A stretch of DNA of 64,000 nt, from the NCBI GenBank assembly GCA_030528525.1, contig JAUMYT010000002.1, forward strand, positions 62,001 through 126,000, in the 5' to 3' direction. This document shows positions 51,022 through 62,496 of the stretch, one piece after another; the stretch's first letter is position 1, and every line of letters begins with the position of its first letter. This stretch comes from Pasteurellaceae bacterium (lineage in GTDB: Bacteria; Pseudomonadota; Gammaproteobacteria; Enterobacterales; Pasteurellaceae). The translations under genes and the position numbers were made by a program. Under the pieces are notes generated by a model. The model was not told the DNA's origin and made no database searches. It worked only from the letters and a program-made list of their open reading frames with translations.

Positions 51022-52518
51022 TTACCCCTTCGCCTTCTCAATCAAAAACTGCGAAAGCATTGGCACTGGGCGGCCGGTTGCCCCTTTGGCTGCCCCCGAT
51101 TTCCACGCTGTACCTGCGATGTCTAAGTGAGCCCAAGTGTATTTTTTGGTGAAGTTCGACAAGAACACGCCAGCGGTAATCGCTCCGCCGTAGCTGCCGC
51201 CGATGTTGGCGAGATCGGCGAAGTTGGATTTGAGTTGCTCTTGATACTCTTCGCCCGTTGGTAATCGCCACGCACGGTCGTCCGCTTGTTCAGACGCATT
51301 GAGCAAGTCGTGAGCCAAGGCGTTGCTGGTGGAGATCAGCCCCGTGGTGTGGTTGCCAAGTGCCACCACACACGCCCCTGTGAGCGTTGCCACGTCGATC
51401 ACGAGTTCAGGGTCGAAACGCTCCACATAGGTCAAGGCATCGCACAGCACCATACGCCCTTCGGCATCGGTATTCAGCACTTCCACCGTCAGCCCTGCCA
51501 TTGTGGTGATGATGTCGCCTGGGCGGTAAGCCTTGCCGTCTGGCATATTTTCACAGCCTGCCAACACGCCAATCACGTTTAACGGCAACTGCATCTCGGC
51601 AATGGCTTTCATCGTGCCGTACACACCAGCGGCACCGCCCATATCGTATTTCATTTCGTCCATTGACGCAGAAGGCTTGATCGAGATACCACCTGAATCG
51701 AAGGTCATTCCCTTGCCGACCAAAATAATCGGTTTGGCATCTGAATTTGGATGATTTTTGTACTCAATCAGCGACATATAAGCAGGGTTTTCCGAGCCTT
51801 GCGACACCGCTAAGTAGGCATTCATTCCCAAACCTTTCATCTCTTTTTCATCAATGATGGTGGTCGTAATGTTGGCGTACGCTTTGGCGAGATCTTTCGC
51901 ACGTTCCGCAAGGTATTTCGGCGTGCAGACATTCGGTGGGCAATTTGCCACATTCTTCGCACAAGCCACCCCCGTTGCAATGCCTTTGCCGTGAACCAAG
52001 GCTTGCTCCGCTTCGGCTAAATCTTTACGGCTTGGTACGTTGAACGCCACTTTACGCAGTTCACGGCGAACTTCAGGCTTCACGCTCTTAAATTCGTTGT
52101 AGGCGTAGCCCGCTTCTTGAATCGCTTCCACCGCAAAACGCACATTCCAATACAGCGAGCGTGCTTTGACGTGCAGTTCGGTTAAACAGCAGACGATCTC
52201 CGTTGAACCTGTGTCGTTCAACACTTGGATCATCTTTTGCATCACTTGTTTGTATTGGCGTTCGGTCAGTTCACGCTCTTTGCCGCAGCCGACCAACAAC
52301 ACCCGATCCGCAGGCACATTCGGCACGTGGTGCAATAACAAGATTTGCCCCACTTTGCCTTCTAAATCGCCTTTTTTGAGCAAGGCAGAAATGTAGCCTT
52401 CGCTCAAGGCATCTAATTGCTCGGCAGCGGCGGATAAACGGCGTGGTTCATACACGCCCACGACCAAGCAAGCGGTGCGTTGTTTTTCAACGGATCCATT
52501 TTTAACACTAAATTCCAT
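51022..52518 (-). CDS. pepA: Leucyl aminopeptidase PepA
   Basis: This 498-aa M17-family metalloenzyme releases N-terminal residues. In enteric bacteria it also binds DNA in carAB control and Xer recombination. The metal site is seen as [17 protein letters not shown] (about residues 258-274) and [14 protein letters not shown] (about 343-356). The start at 52518 gives [13 protein letters not shown]. In-frame sequence upstream runs into an uptake-signal-like repeat (52567-52600) and was excluded. It is divergent from lptF, the arrangement also seen in E. coli. Confidence 0.95.
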   Translation of the reverse strand: MEFSVKNGSVEKQRTACLVVGVYEPRRLSAAAEQLDALSEGYISALLKKGDLEGKVGQILLLHHVPNVPADRVLLVGCGKERELTERQYKQVMQKMIQVLNDTGSTEIVCCLTELHVKARSLYWNVRFAVEAIQEAGYAYNEFKSVKPEVRRELRKVAFNVPSRKDLAEAEQALVHGKGIATGVACAKNVANCPPNVCTPKYLAERAKDLAKAYANITTTIIDEKEMKGLGMNAYLAVSQGSENPAYMSLIEYKNHPNSDAKPIILVGKGMTFDSGGISIKPSASMDEMKYDMGGAAGVYGTMKAIAEMQLPLNVIGVLAGCENMPDGKAYRPGDIITTMAGLTVEVLNTDAEGRMVLCDALTYVERFDPELVIDVATLTGACVVALGNHTTGLISTSNALAHDLLNASEQADDRAWRLPTGEEYQEQLKSNFADLANIGGSYGGAITAGVFLSNFTKKYTWAHLDIAGTAWKSGAAKGATGRPVPMLSQFLIEKAKG

Positions 52519-52566
52519 AGAATCTCCCGTGATTTTTTTTGTGTAAAAGGGTATGATTATGCGTTT

Positions 52567-52633
52567 GCAAGGGGGTGAGAAACGGCGAAATTCTGCAAAA
52601 TGTGCAAAAAATGCCACTCAACCGACCGCTTGA
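52567..52633. repeat. Opposed uptake-signal-like repeats, one G-type and one C-type, between pepA and lptF
   Basis: A plus-strand copy with core GCAAGGGGGT (52567-52600, TGCAAAA at offset 28) faces a minus-strand copy with core TCAAGCGGTC (52600-52633, TGCACA at offset 28). They sit back to back, so both core variants occur in one intergenic region. Confidence 0.65.
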
Positions 52634-52705
52634 ATTTGCGATGGCTAAAACTACTCCGATATGCCAAAAATGCAAGCACAAATTTGTCAAAATGAGAAGG
52701 ATGTC

Positions 52706-53812
52706 GTGATTTTAAGTCGATATTTAACCAAAGAAATTTTTAAGAGCCAAATTGCTATACTTTTCATACTGTTAGTGATCTTCTTCTGCCAACAATTAGT
52801 GCGAGTGTTAAGCTCTGCTGTGAGCGGAAAAGTGCCAACGGATCTGGTGTTAAGCCTATTGGGATTGGGAATGCCGACAATGGCACAGCTGATGTTGCCG
52901 TTGTCGCTGTTTATTGCCCTTTTGCTCACTTTAGGACGTTTTTATGCCGAAAGTGAAATCACGGTAATGCGAGCCTGTGGCGTGGGGCAAGGTTTGTTGG
53001 TCAAAGTTGCCCTGTTTTTATCGCTGTTTACCACCGCCCTTGCTACCTATAACGTGTTTTGGCTCACACCGTGGGCGATCAACAAGCAGAGCGAAATGCT
53101 TGCCGAAGCCAAAGCGAATCCCCGTTTTGCCGCTCTTTCCGCAGGGCAATTTATGTCGGCAGGCGGTTATGTGCTGTTTATCGACAACATTCAAGACAAC
53201 AAAATCAACGATATTTATGTGTTCCAACCGAACCAAGTGAAGAAAAACAAGCCATCCGTGGTGGTGGCAGAATCGGGCGAATTGCAAGGCTTGCCAAATG
53301 GTGATCAACTGCTCACACTCGCCCAAAGCACTCGTTATGAAGGCACGCCACAAACGGCAGATTTCCGCATTTCCAGTTTTGACAGTTACACCGCCTATTT
53401 GGGCTATCAAGATGTGGAAAGTGATGAAAAATTGGTGCAACGTGCCGATTTTCTGCAGCTGATGAACGATAAATCCCCCGAAGGCAGAGCCGAGTGGCAT
53501 TGGCGGTTGGCGTTGATTTTTGCCGTGCCGTTAATGGCATTGCTGGCGGTGCCGATGAGCAGCGTGAACCCACGCCAAGGGCGTTTTGCCAAACTCTTGC
53601 CTGCGTTGTTGCTCTATTTGATCTATTTCTTGCTACAAAGCTCACTCAAATCCGCAGGCGGTTCGGGCAAAGTGAACGTCAGCTTGCTGATGCCGTTGGT
53701 GTCCGTGGCGTTTTTGGTGCTGGGCGTGTTGCTCAACAGTTGGGATAGCAAATGGCTCTCTGCCTTGCGGTATCGATTCAGTTTCAAAGGGAAAAAGGCG
53801 GTGGCAGTATGA
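52706..53812 (+). CDS. lptF: LPS export ABC transporter permease LptF (GTG start)
   Basis: This 368-aa inner-membrane protein of the LptB2FG complex extracts LPS for transport to the outer membrane. There are six membrane helices with a periplasmic beta-jellyroll between helices 3 and 4. The N-terminus aligns with E. coli LptF only if translation begins at GTG 52706, giving [30 protein letters not shown] lies 5 nt upstream; an in-frame upstream ATG (52661) gives an unsupported 15-residue extension. Conserved stretches are [22 protein letters not shown] and [17 protein letters not shown]. The stop overlaps the lptG start. Confidence 0.93.
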   Translation: MILSRYLTKEIFKSQIAILFILLVIFFCQQLVRVLSSAVSGKVPTDLVLSLLGLGMPTMAQLMLPLSLFIALLLTLGRFYAESEITVMRACGVGQGLLVKVALFLSLFTTALATYNVFWLTPWAINKQSEMLAEAKANPRFAALSAGQFMSAGGYVLFIDNIQDNKINDIYVFQPNQVKKNKPSVVVAESGELQGLPNGDQLLTLAQSTRYEGTPQTADFRISSFDSYTAYLGYQDVESDEKLVQRADFLQLMNDKSPEGRAEWHWRLALIFAVPLMALLAVPMSSVNPRQGRFAKLLPALLLYLIYFLLQSSLKSAGGSGKVNVSLLMPLVSVAFLVLGVLLNSWDSKWLSALRYRFSFKGKKAVAV

Positions 53813-54879
53813 TGAACGTGCTTGAACGCTATATCGGCAAAACCATTTTAGCCGCCATAATGCTGACGTTGTTTATGTTGGTCGGCTTGGGGGCAATCAT
53901 CAAATTTGTCGAAGAATTCCGTGCCGTGGGGCAAGGCTCTTACGACGGCTTACACGCCGCCTACTATACCTTATTGACGATTCCTCGCGATGTCGAAACC
54001 TTTTTCCCGATTGCCGCCCTGCTCGGCTCGTTGATGGGGCTAGGCACATTGGCAAGCCGCAGCGAATTGGTGGTGATGCAATCGTCAGGGTTTTCTCGCT
54101 TCCGCATTGGCTTAGCCGTGATGAAAACCGCCATTCCGCTCGTGATTTTCACGATGGTGATCGGCGAATGGGGCGTGCCACAAACGGAACAGTTCGCCCG
54201 CAATATGCGTTCTATTGCTCAAAGTGGTGGCTCAATGCTTGCAACAAGCGGTGGGTTCTGGGCAAAAGATGGCAACAATTTTATTTATATCCGCAAAATC
54301 AGCGATGAACGCAATTTGAACGATTTGCTAATTTATGAATTTGACAAACGTGAGCTGAAATCCATTCTTAAAGCCCAAAAAGCGACCTTCAAGGACAACG
54401 GCTGGGAGTTGCAGAATATCCAAAAATCCACCATTTCTGCCGATGCCATTACCCAAAGCCAACAAAAAACGCAGCCGTGGGCAACCAGTATCACGCCAAG
54501 CAAATTGGGGATTGTGTCGCTCAAACCCGAATCACTCTCGATTTCTGGCTTACGTGATTATGTCGGCTTTTTGAAAGACACAGGACAAGATCCAAAACGG
54601 TTTGAAATTACGCTCTGGCGAAAAATCTTCCAACCGATTTCAATGGCGGTGATGATGTTACTGGCAATTTCGTTTATTTTCGGCCCCCTTCGCAGCAGCA
54701 CAATGGGGGCGAAAGTGGTGATCGGCATTATCGCAGGCTTTGCGTTCTATGTGGCGAATATCGTGTTTGGCAATCTCAGCCTTGTGGTCTCGTGGTTGCC
54801 TGTGCCACTCGGAGCATTAACGCCAAGTATTCTGTGCTTGATGATCGTTTGGTGGTTGTTGAGTAAGAAAAGGGATTAA
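53809..54879 (+). CDS. lptG: LPS export ABC transporter permease LptG
   Basis: This 356-aa partner of LptF has six membrane helices and a periplasmic domain. [36 protein letters not shown] is the canonical start. [31 protein letters not shown] is the coupling region contacting Lpt[24 protein letters not shown] is typical. The start overlaps the lptF stop (ATGA; a second ATG follows at 53812). An ATPase gene begins 13 nt after it. Confidence 0.94.
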   Translation: MMNVLERYIGKTILAAIMLTLFMLVGLGAIIKFVEEFRAVGQGSYDGLHAAYYTLLTIPRDVETFFPIAALLGSLMGLGTLASRSELVVMQSSGFSRFRIGLAVMKTAIPLVIFTMVIGEWGVPQTEQFARNMRSIAQSGGSMLATSGGFWAKDGNNFIYIRKISDERNLNDLLIYEFDKRELKSILKAQKATFKDNGWELQNIQKSTISADAITQSQQKTQPWATSITPSKLGIVSLKPESLSISGLRDYVGFLKDTGQDPKRFEITLWRKIFQPISMAVMMLLAISFIFGPLRSSTMGAKVVIGIIAGFAFYVANIVFGNLSLVVSWLPVPLGALTPSILCLMIVWWLLSKKRD

Positions 54880-54892
54880 AGAAGGAATAAAT

Positions 54893-55930
54893 ATGTTAAA
54901 CAGAATAAAATTAAAAAACTTCACGGTGTTTAATGATGTTGACTTAAAATTATCTCGTAATCTCAATATTATTATTGGTGAAAATGGTATGGGAAAATCC
55001 CACTTACTTAAAATTGCTTATTCTATTATTGCAAGTAATAGCAAGCCTAATGGTAATACAGAACAAAGTAATACGAAAACACAACTACAGAAAATTTATG
55101 CGGATAAGCTTATTAATGTTTTTAGACCAGAGAGTTTAGGGCGACTCGTTCGTAGAAAACAAGGACGTGAGCGTTGTGAAATTCAATTAACATTTGATGA
55201 TAGTGATTATAACTGTCAGTTTAGTTTCTCTACTTCAAGCAAAAGCGAAGTACAAATTGAAGATACCCCAAAAAAAATGTTTTCGGATTTCCCTGTTTTT
55301 TTACCCACAAGAGAGCTGTTAACGATTTACCCTAGCTTTGTACATACTTATCAAAATAATTATTTGGAATATGAAGAAACTTATTATGATACCTGTGTAT
55401 TACTCGGTGCTTATTTAACTAAAGGTCCACGAGAGGAACAAGCAAAACAATTATTACAACCTTTAGAAGAAGCAATGGGCGGAAAGACCATTTTAGATAA
55501 TGGTCGTTTTTATCTTTCTATGCACGGCAAAGGGACAATGGAAATGTCACTCGTCGCAGAAGGATTAAGAAAACTTGCTATGCTTGCTAGACTGATTGCG
55601 ACAGGATCTTTACTCGGGAAAGGCACATTGTTTTGGGATGAACCCGAAGCGAATTTAAACCCTAAACTGATTAAAACTGTAGCGAAGATTATTATGCAGC
55701 TTTGCCAAAGTGGAATCCAAGTATTTATTGCAACGCACTCACTGTTTTTATTAAGAGAATTAGAAATTCTTTCGAAAAAAGAGTTTGAAATGTTAAATAC
55801 ACGTTATCTAGGTTTGAAGGAAGGAGAAAGTGGGATTAGTGTAGAGCAAGGTGATGAAATTTATGATATTGAAACCCTTACACTACTAGATGAATCATTA
55901 TTACAATCTGATCGCTATATTAACCTATAA
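54893..55930 (+). CDS. AAA/ABC-type ATPase of an uncharacterised two-gene module
   Basis: This 345-aa protein has an SMC/RecF-like ATPase fold. It shows Walker A GENGMGKS (residues 29-36), an ABC-signature-like segment MSLVAEGLRKLAML (218-231), Walker B LFWDEPE (246-252, catalytic Glu at about 250) and a His switch ATHS (280-283). The N-terminus (IKLKNFTVFNDVDLKLSRNLNIIIG) is typical of the AAA_15/AAA_21 group found in OLD-like and many phage-defence ATPases. The C-terminus ends after about 60 residues, with no TOPRIM domain, so it is not an OLD nuclease or GajA. It is followed after 9 nt by a small protein with a nuclease-like motif. Its base composition is visibly more AT-rich than flanking lptG and dnaE. 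Its function is unknown; a role in defence is inference. Confidence 0.8.
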   Translation: MLNRIKLKNFTVFNDVDLKLSRNLNIIIGENGMGKSHLLKIAYSIIASNSKPNGNTEQSNTKTQLQKIYADKLINVFRPESLGRLVRRKQGRERCEIQLTFDDSDYNCQFSFSTSSKSEVQIEDTPKKMFSDFPVFLPTRELLTIYPSFVHTYQNNYLEYEETYYDTCVLLGAYLTKGPREEQAKQLLQPLEEAMGGKTILDNGRFYLSMHGKGTMEMSLVAEGLRKLAMLARLIATGSLLGKGTLFWDEPEANLNPKLIKTVAKIIMQLCQSGIQVFIATHSLFLLRELEILSKKEFEMLNTRYLGLKEGESGISVEQGDEIYDIETLTLLDESLLQSDRYINL

Positions 55931-55939
55931 GGAATAATA

Positions 55940-56479
55940 ATGATTACATTTAAAGAGGGAAGATTAACCTTTTCTTTTCCTAAAAATAGCGTTGCAAAAT
56001 ATGATGAAACCGCTTTTTATAAAACATTTAAACAAGTTCAAAATGGAGTAAAGGCGGTTGATTTTATTTATATTGATGGGCAAGGTTGGTTAATTGAAGT
56101 CAAAGATTATAGAAAAATAACAAAAAAACTTCAAAATGAGATAAAAGAATTTGAACCTGAAGATATTTTGCCTTCAGAATTATCTAATGTTATCACTAAA
56201 AAAATCTTCGACACATTAGAAGGTATCAATCTTGCAAAAGAAGTACCTGATGCAGATATTTATTCACTATCTCAAGAATTTTTTCAGCAAGAAAACACAA
56301 AAGTAGTTCTTCATTTAGAACAAGATAAAAGCTATGAGAAATTCAGAGCAATAGATCCTGCAGATATTTTACAACAGTTAAGAAGATTGCTACGAAGCAT
56401 TGATTTAAATCCATATGTTGTAGATTGTAGTAACCTACCCACAAAACCCGAAATTAATTGGTCAGTTCAATCAGAGTAG
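55940..56479 (+). CDS. Small protein with a PD-(D/E)xK-like motif, partner of the upstream ATPase
   Basis: This 179-aa protein is of no family I recognise. Residues 39-58 read [20 protein letters not shown]. This is the layout of a PD-(D/E)xK nuclease core: an Asp (41) after a hydrophobic strand, a beta turn, then hydrophobic-E-V-K (Glu53, Lys55). The rest is alpha/beta with a basic helix ([13 protein letters not shown], about 144-156). It has no membrane segment or signal. It follows the ATPase by 9 nt and precedes dnaE by 11 nt, so it is co-transcribed. The nuclease assignment rests on one short motif and could be wrong; it may instead be a specificity or immunity-like partner. Confidence 0.6.
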   Translation: MITFKEGRLTFSFPKNSVAKYDETAFYKTFKQVQNGVKAVDFIYIDGQGWLIEVKDYRKITKKLQNEIKEFEPEDILPSELSNVITKKIFDTLEGINLAKEVPDADIYSLSQEFFQQENTKVVLHLEQDKSYEKFRAIDPADILQQLRRLLRSIDLNPYVVDCSNLPTKPEINWSVQSE

Positions 56480-56490
56480 AAGTATTTCCA

Positions 56491-59400
56491 ATGACACACC
56501 CACGTTTTGTTCACCTGAAAGTTCACAGTGATTTCTCGATGATTAACGGATTGGCGAAAGTCAAGCCGTTACTCAAAACTTGCGTTGCCAATAATATGGT
56601 GGCGATGGCATTGACGGACTTTACCAACTTTTGTGGTTTGGTGCGGTTTTATGGCGAGGCGTTGAGCTCGGGGGTCAAGCCGATTGTAGGCGTGGACGTG
56701 TTGGTTCGTCCTGAACCTGAGAGCGATGATCTGTTTGAGCTGACGTTGCTGGCAAAAAACAATGACGGCTATCAGAACATTACCCTTTTAATTTCAAAGG
56801 CTTATCAGCAGGGCTATTTTGAGTTGCCTGTGGTCGAAAAAGCGTGGCTGGCGGAACATAACAATGGCATTATCGTGCTGTCGGGAGGTCGCAATGGCGA
56901 TGTCGGCAAGGCGTTGCTGAAAGAAAATCTTGCCGAAGCCGAGCAACTCTATCAGTTTTATCAAACGCATTTTCCAAATCATTACTACCTTTCTCTTTGT
57001 CGCACAGGGCGAGCAGACGAAGAACGCTACCTTCAACAAGGGGTCACTTTTGCCAAAAAAAATGCAATTCCGTTGGTCGCCGTCAATGATGTGATGTTCT
57101 TGAAAGAAGATGACTTCGATGCCCACGAAATCCGTGTCGCCATTCACGACAGCTACACTTTAGACGACCCGAAACGCCCGAAAAAATACTCGCCGCAACA
57201 ATATTTCCGCAGCGAAGACGAAATGTGTGCCTTGTTTGCGGACTTGCCACAAGCCCTTGAAAATACGGTAAAAATTGCCGAGCGGTGTAATGTGACCATT
57301 CGCTTAGGCGAATACTTTTTGCCGAATTTCCCCACAGGCGATCTGTCCACCGAAGATTATCTGGTTAAAAAATCCCGTGAAGGTTTGGAAGAGCGGTTGG
57401 AGTTTCTGTTCCCCGATCCTGAAGTGCGAGCTGCCAAGCGGTCAGTTTATGACGAACGTTTGCAAGTGGAACTCGATGTAATCAACCAAATGGGCTTCCC
57501 AGGCTACTTCTTGATCGTGATGGAATTTATCCAATGGTCGAAAGATAACGACATTCCTGTCGGCCCTGGGCGTGGTTCGGGGGCAGGATCGTTGGTGGCG
57601 TATGCGTTGAAAATTACCGATCTCGATCCGTTGGAGTTCGATCTGCTTTTCGAGCGGTTTTTAAATCCTGAACGGGTATCAATGCCCGATTTTGACGTGG
57701 ATTTCTGTATGGACGGGCGAGATCGGGTGATCGAACACGTGTCCGAAACCTACGGTCGCCAAGCGGTGTCGCAGATCATCACTTTCGGCACAATGGCTGC
57801 CAAAGCGGTGATTCGAGATGTGGGGCGTGTGTTGGGGCATCCGTACAGCTTTGTCGATCGCATTTCCAAACTGATTCCGCCTGACCCAGGAATGACCTTA
57901 GCCAAAGCCTTTGATGCCGAGCCGAAACTGCAAGAGCTGTACGACACCGACGAAGAAGTGCAAGCCTTGATTGATATGGCTCGCAAGCTCGAAGGGGTAA
58001 CCCGAAATGCAGGCAAACACGCAGGGGGCGTGGTAATTGCCCCAACCGCAATTACCGATTTCTCGCCACTTTATTGCGACTCCGAAGGCTTGCATCCTGT
58101 GACCCACTTCGACAAAAACGATGTGGAATACGCAGGCTTGGTTAAATTTGACTTCTTGGGGCTACGCACGCTGACCATCATCAAATGGGCGTTGGAGATG
58201 ATCAACCAACGTCTCGCTCGTGAAGGCAAAGAGCCTGTGCGGATTGAAAGTATTCCGCTTGATGATGAAAAAGCGTTCAAACTGCTCAAAGCGGCGAAAA
58301 CCACGGCGGTGTTCCAGCTGGAATCTCGGGGAATGAAAGATCTGATTTCTCGTCTACAACCGAGTAACTTTGAAGACATCATTGCCTTGGTGGCGTTGTT
58401 CCGCCCTGGCCCTTTAGAGGCAGGAATGGTACAGAACTTTATCGACCGCAAACACGGCAAAGAGCCGATTTCTTACCCTGATGCTCAATATCAGCACGAA
58501 TGGCTGCAACCGATTTTAGAGCCGACTTACGGCATTATCGTCTATCAAGAGCAAGTGATGCAGATCGCCCAAGTGTTGGCAGGCTATACGCTCGGTGGGG
58601 CGGATTTACTTCGCCGTGCAATGGGTAAGAAAAAGCCCGAAGAAATGGCGGCTCAACGGGCGATTTTTGAAGAAGGGGCGGTAAAAAAAGGCGTGGACGG
58701 CGAGTTGGCGATGAAAATCTTTGACTTGGTGGAAAAATTCGCAGGCTACGGCTTTAACAAATCTCACTCCGCCGCCTATGCGTTGGTTTCATACCAAACG
58801 CTTTGGCTGAAAACCCACTATCCTGCGGAATTTATGGCGGCGGTGATGACCTCGGAATTGGACAACACCGACAAAATCGTGGGCTTCTACGATGAATGTA
58901 TCAATATGGGCTTGACCGTGGTGCCGCCTGACATCAACACGGGCAAACACCGCTTCAGCGTAAACGAAAAAGGCGAAATTGTGTATGGTTTGGGGGCGAT
59001 CAAAGGCGTGGGCGAAGGCCCTGTCGATGCCTTGCTTGAAGCTCGCCAAAAAGGCGGGATTTTCAAAGATCTGTTTGATCTTACCGCTCGCGTGGATCTG
59101 AAAAAAGTCAATCGCCGCACTTTTGAAGGCTTGATTATGGCAGGGGCGTTCGACAAACTTGGGCCGCACCGTGCCGCCTTAATGCAGAATTTGGAAGATG
59201 CGTTAAAAGCCTCCGACCAACACGCTAAAATGGAAGCCTTAGGGCAAAGCGATATGTTCGGCGTGCTGACTGAAACCCCTGAAGAAGTGCAAAACGCCTA
59301 CGCCAACACGCCGAAATGGACGGAGCAGAAAATTCTTGAAGGCGAAAAAGAGACCTTAGGGCTGTATTTGAGTGGTCACCCTGTCGGTCGGTTTTTAAAA

Positions 59401-59967
59401 GAACTCGCCCACTACGCCCCTGCTCGCTTGAACGAACTGCAACCGACTTACCGTGGGCAAGTGGCAACCGTAGCAGGTTTAGTGATGGCTTCTCGCATTG
59501 CTGTGACCAAAAAAGGCAACCGCCTTGGCATTGCGACCATTGAAGACAGAGCAGGACGACTGGACATTACGCTCTTCTCCGAAGCCTTGGAAAAATTCGG
59601 GCATTTGGTCGAAAAAGATCAGATCATTGTAGCGACTGGTTCTATTCAATTTGACGATTTCAGCGGCGGCTTGAAAATGGCCGCCCGTGAAATAATGAGT
59701 TTGGAAGATGCCCGCTCTCGCTTTGCCAAAAGTTTAGCGTTAGCCATCAGCCAAGAACAGCTTACGCCAGCCTTTATCAAGCAACTGACCACCATTCTTG
59801 AACCGAACAAAAACGGCGTGGTGCCACTGCATTTCTACTACCAAAGCCCACAAGGGCGAGCCTTGCTCAAAGGCGGTGTGGAATGGCGAGTCGATCCTAA
59901 AGAAGAGATGCTTTCAGCATTGAAAGAGCTACTCGGCGAAAATGCGGTGGAGCTGGAGTTTGACTAA
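56491..59967 (+). CDS. dnaE: DNA polymerase III alpha subunit
   Basis: This 1158-aa replicative polymerase is of the DnaE1 type. The PHP domain starts [22 protein letters not shown]. The catalytic aspartates lie in [20 protein letters not shown] (about residues 398-417). [24 protein letters not shown] precedes them. Thumb and fingers carry [31 protein letters not shown]. An OB fold is near 990-1070. The length matches E. coli DnaE (1160 aa). The ATG at 56491 gives [14 protein letters not shown]-type repeat (57036-57069) is read as [12 protein letters not shown], and a C-type core lies at 57434. In E. coli dnaE follows rnhB; here the upstream neighbour is the two-gene insert. Confidence 0.98.
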   Translation: MTHPRFVHLKVHSDFSMINGLAKVKPLLKTCVANNMVAMALTDFTNFCGLVRFYGEALSSGVKPIVGVDVLVRPEPESDDLFELTLLAKNNDGYQNITLLISKAYQQGYFELPVVEKAWLAEHNNGIIVLSGGRNGDVGKALLKENLAEAEQLYQFYQTHFPNHYYLSLCRTGRADEERYLQQGVTFAKKNAIPLVAVNDVMFLKEDDFDAHEIRVAIHDSYTLDDPKRPKKYSPQQYFRSEDEMCALFADLPQALENTVKIAERCNVTIRLGEYFLPNFPTGDLSTEDYLVKKSREGLEERLEFLFPDPEVRAAKRSVYDERLQVELDVINQMGFPGYFLIVMEFIQWSKDNDIPVGPGRGSGAGSLVAYALKITDLDPLEFDLLFERFLNPERVSMPDFDVDFCMDGRDRVIEHVSETYGRQAVSQIITFGTMAAKAVIRDVGRVLGHPYSFVDRISKLIPPDPGMTLAKAFDAEPKLQELYDTDEEVQALIDMARKLEGVTRNAGKHAGGVVIAPTAITDFSPLYCDSEGLHPVTHFDKNDVEYAGLVKFDFLGLRTLTIIKWALEMINQRLAREGKEPVRIESIPLDDEKAFKLLKAAKTTAVFQLESRGMKDLISRLQPSNFEDIIALVALFRPGPLEAGMVQNFIDRKHGKEPISYPDAQYQHEWLQPILEPTYGIIVYQEQVMQIAQVLAGYTLGGADLLRRAMGKKKPEEMAAQRAIFEEGAVKKGVDGELAMKIFDLVEKFAGYGFNKSHSAAYALVSYQTLWLKTHYPAEFMAAVMTSELDNTDKIVGFYDECINMGLTVVPPDINTGKHRFSVNEKGEIVYGLGAIKGVGEGPVDALLEARQKGGIFKDLFDLTARVDLKKVNRRTFEGLIMAGAFDKLGPHRAALMQNLEDALKASDQHAKMEALGQSDMFGVLTETPEEVQNAYANTPKWTEQKILEGEKETLGLYLSGHPVGRFLKELAHYAPARLNELQPTYRGQVATVAGLVMASRIAVTKKGNRLGIATIEDRAGRLDITLFSEALEKFGHLVEKDQIIVATGSIQFDDFSGGLKMAAREIMSLEDARSRFAKSLALAISQEQLTPAFIKQLTTILEPNKNGVVPLHFYYQSPQGRALLKGGVEWRVDPKEEMLSALKELLGENAVELEFD
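57036..57069 (+). repeat. ACAAGGGG uptake-signal-like repeat inside dnaE
   Basis: The core ACAAGGGGTC has TGCAATT at offset 28, read in frame as [11 protein letters not shown]. Confidence 0.6.
57434..57467 (+). repeat. Uptake-signal-like repeat, canonical C-type core, in dnaE
   Basis: The core CCAAGCGGTC is followed by AGTTT and TGCAAG at offset 28. Confidence 0.5.
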
Positions 59968-59991
59968 TCGCCTAGCATCATCGTGCGATAA

Positions 59992-60025
59992 TTTTACAGA
60001 AACTGCGATTTTCTCCCCCCCTTGT
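59992..60025 (-). repeat. ACAAGGGG uptake-signal-like repeat between dnaE and waaA
   Basis: The minus-strand core ACAAGGGGGG is followed by GAGAAAA and TGTAAAA at offset 28. Confidence 0.7.
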
Positions 60026-60071
60026 AGGGACGGTAACATATAACACATTAATCATTTTAGACACGTAAATC

Positions 60072-61349
60072 ATGTTAAGACATCTTTACACACTACTATT
60101 TTATCTCGTTCAGCCTTTGGTGCTGCTTTCTATGTGGCGTAAAGGGCGAAAACAGCCCGAATATCGCCAGCGATTGTCTGAACGATATGGCTTTTACGGC
60201 TCGCTGGTGCAACCGAAACCGAATGGCATTGTGATCCACGCAGCCTCTGTGGGCGAAGTGATTGCTGCCACACCATTGGTGCGAGCCATTCAACAGCAAT
60301 ATCCTGATTTGCCGATCACAATGACGACCGTCACGCCAACGGGCTCCGCACGCGTGCAAGCTGCCTTTGGCGAGCAAGTGTCGCATTTTTATCTGCCTTA
60401 CGATTTGCCTGATACGATTAGCCGTTTTCTGCGATTTGTGCAGCCGAAACTGTTTATGGTTATTGAAACAGAACTCTGGCCAAATCTCATTCACCAATTG
60501 GCAAGCCAGCAGATCCCATTTGTGCTGGCAAATGCTCGCTTGTCTCCGCGTTCTGCTCAACGTTATGGTTGGGTAAAATCGCATTTACAGTCCATGTGGC
60601 GTGAGATCGGTCTGATTCTCGCTCAAGACCAAGTGAGTGCCGATCGTTATTTGGAATTGGGCTACAATCCTGAGCATTTAATCAACACGGGGAATCTCAA
60701 ATTCGATCTTGAAATTACCCCTGAAATGTATCAACGCGTGGCAGATGCTCGGCAAGCATTATCCCTTACCGATCGCCCCGTTTGGATTGCGGGTAGCACC
60801 CACGAAGGCGAGGAACAAATTGTGCTTGAAGCTCATCAGAAACTGCTGGAAACCTATCCCGATTTGGTACTCATTTTAGTGCCTCGCCACCCAGAGCGGT
60901 TTGGGCATGTAGAAACATTACTACAAAAAATGCACATTCCGTATTGTAAGCGGTCAGATCATCAAGCCCTTTTACCACAAACCCATGTGCTACTGGGGAA
61001 TACGATGGGCGAAATGATGTTGCTCTACGGATTGGCACAGATTGCGTTTGTGGGCGGTAGCCTCGTTAAACACGGCGGACATAACCCGCTTGAACCGATC
61101 GCCTTTAAATTGCCCGTGATTAGCGGGCTTCACACCTTCAATTTTCCTGAGGTCTTTGCTAAATTACGGAAAGTCAATGGTGTGATAGAGATCGAAAGCA
61201 ACGCCGATACCTTAGCCCAAGCCGTTGCCCAATTGCTCACGGAACAAACTGAGTATGAAACCATCCGACAAGCTGGTTTTACCGTGCTACAAGAAAATCA
61301 GGGGGCATTACAGCGGCATTTGAATTTATTAGCCCCGTTTTTACAATAA
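60072..61349 (+). CDS. waaA: 3-deoxy-D-manno-octulosonic acid (Kdo) transferase
   Basis: This 425-aa GT30 enzyme adds Kdo to lipid IVA on the cytoplasmic face of the inner membrane. The N-terminal hydrophobic anchor (about residues 3-20) is followed by [15 protein letters not shown], the acceptor-site motif with the catalytic Glu. [30 protein letters not shown] and [15 protein letters not shown] (donor site) follow. Haemophilus transfers a single Kdo, later phosphorylated. Whether this enzyme is mono- or bifunctional cannot be told from sequence reading. It precedes coaD by 23 nt. Confidence 0.94.
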   Translation: MLRHLYTLLFYLVQPLVLLSMWRKGRKQPEYRQRLSERYGFYGSLVQPKPNGIVIHAASVGEVIAATPLVRAIQQQYPDLPITMTTVTPTGSARVQAAFGEQVSHFYLPYDLPDTISRFLRFVQPKLFMVIETELWPNLIHQLASQQIPFVLANARLSPRSAQRYGWVKSHLQSMWREIGLILAQDQVSADRYLELGYNPEHLINTGNLKFDLEITPEMYQRVADARQALSLTDRPVWIAGSTHEGEEQIVLEAHQKLLETYPDLVLILVPRHPERFGHVETLLQKMHIPYCKRSDHQALLPQTHVLLGNTMGEMMLLYGLAQIAFVGGSLVKHGGHNPLEPIAFKLPVISGLHTFNFPEVFAKLRKVNGVIEIESNADTLAQAVAQLLTEQTEYETIRQAGFTVLQENQGALQRHLNLLAPFLQ

Positions 61350-61372
61350 AAAGTATGACAGAAAGGATAACG

Positions 61373-61858
61373 ATGACACAAACCGTACTTTACGCAGGCA
61401 CCTTTGACCCCATCACTAATGGGCATTTAGATATTATTCAGCGTGCTGCCAAGTTATTTGATAAAGTGATCGTGGCGGTGGCAAACAGCCCAAGTAAACA
61501 GCCTCTTTTCAGCCTTGAACAGCGAATTGAATTGGTCGAACAAAGTTGCCAACACTTGCCCAATGTACAAGCGGTGGGATTTAGCGGACTACTTGCTAAT
61601 TTTGCCGATGAACAGCAAGCCACCGTTTTACTGCGTGGCATTCGGGGGGCTGATGATATTGACTATGAAATCCAATTAGCACAGCTCAATCAGCAACTGA
61701 ACGCCCGTTTAGACACGATTTTTTTACCACCTGCGGTCGAGTGGCGTTACCTCTCTTCCACCATGGTGCGGGAAATTTACCGCCATCACGGCGATGTGGC
61801 AAAATTTGTGCCAGCTGCTGTATATCAAGCATTACAACCCCATAAGGAATTGAAATGA
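61373..61858 (+). CDS. coaD: Phosphopantetheine adenylyltransferase
   Basis: This 161-aa nucleotidyltransferase converts 4'-phosphopantetheine to dephospho-CoA. The signature [15 protein letters not shown] (about residues 9-23, with TxGH-type nucleotide binding) and the C-terminal [19 protein letters not shown] (about 124-142) are canonical. The ATG at 61373 follows GAAAGGA. waaA-coaD linkage is conserved in enteric bacteria. Its stop overlaps the orn start by 4 nt (ATGA). A perfect ACAAGCGGT core lies in the gene (61567-61575). Confidence 0.96.
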   Translation: MTQTVLYAGTFDPITNGHLDIIQRAAKLFDKVIVAVANSPSKQPLFSLEQRIELVEQSCQHLPNVQAVGFSGLLANFADEQQATVLLRGIRGADDIDYEIQLAQLNQQLNARLDTIFLPPAVEWRYLSSTMVREIYRHHGDVAKFVPAAVYQALQPHKELK

Positions 61859-62403
61859 GCCAAGACAAACAGAATTTAATTTGGATCGATCTCGAAATGA
61901 CGGGGCTTGATCCCGAAGTGGAACGGATTATCGAAATTGCCACCATCGTGACCGATAAAGATCTGAACATTCTCGCTGAAGGCCCTGTGCTGGCGGTGCA
62001 TCAATCGGACGAGCTATTGAACAAAATGAGTGAATGGTGTGTCAAAACTCACACCGCTAACGGCTTAGTTGAACGTGTCAAGCAAAGCAAGCTGACCGAA
62101 CGTGCCGCCGAATTGCAAACCTTGGATTTCTTGAAAAAGTGGGTGCCCAAAGGGGTTTCGCCGATTTGTGGCAACAGCGTGCCGCAAGACAAACGTTTTT
62201 TATACAAATATATGCCTGAATTGGCGGACTACTTCCACTATCGCCATTTAGACGTCAGCACGCTCAAAGAGCTGGCTAGCCGTTGGAAGCCTGAAATGCT
62301 CAACCAATTCAGCAAAAAAAATACCCATTTGGCGTTAGATGACATCAAAGAATCTATTGAAGAATTGAAATTCTATCGCCGCCATTTTATCAATTTGGAC
62401 TAA
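61855..62403 (+). CDS. orn: Oligoribonuclease
   Basis: This 182-aa DEDDh 3'-5' exonuclease degrades RNA dinucleotides and pGpG. The acidic residues lie in [11 protein letters not shown] (about residues 9-19), HRHLDVS-like [12 protein letters not shown] and [14 protein letters not shown] (about 158-171, catalytic His and Asp). Length and sequence match the E. coli enzyme (181 aa). It is translationally coupled to coaD. Confidence 0.97.
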   Translation: MSQDKQNLIWIDLEMTGLDPEVERIIEIATIVTDKDLNILAEGPVLAVHQSDELLNKMSEWCVKTHTANGLVERVKQSKLTERAAELQTLDFLKKWVPKGVSPICGNSVPQDKRFLYKYMPELADYFHYRHLDVSTLKELASRWKPEMLNQFSKKNTHLALDDIKESIEELKFYRRHFINLD

Positions 62404-62408
62404 TACCC

Positions 62409-62488
62409 CGTAGGATGATGTCGTAGGGTGGGCTTTTAGCCCACCATAACTATTAATGTTTTTTTGATGGGCTAAAGCCCATCCTACG
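62409..62488. repeat. GTAGG...CCTAC inverted-repeat element between orn and tsaE
   Basis: The outer arms are CGTAGGATG and CATCCTACG. A nested GTAGGGTGGGCT starts at 62423 and pairs with the inner right arm. The right part matches the element at 30422-30483. Confidence 0.8.
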
Positions 62489-62496
62489 AGTGATTT

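Noticed and set aside
52519-52617. N-terminal extension of pepA ([17 protein letters not shown])
   Set aside because: It is a translation of an uptake-signal-like repeat and lacks PepA homology; the start at 52518 fits the family.
54893-55930. OLD nuclease or Gabija GajA
   Set aside because: The protein ends soon after the ATPase domain and has no TOPRIM residues. No helicase partner is present.
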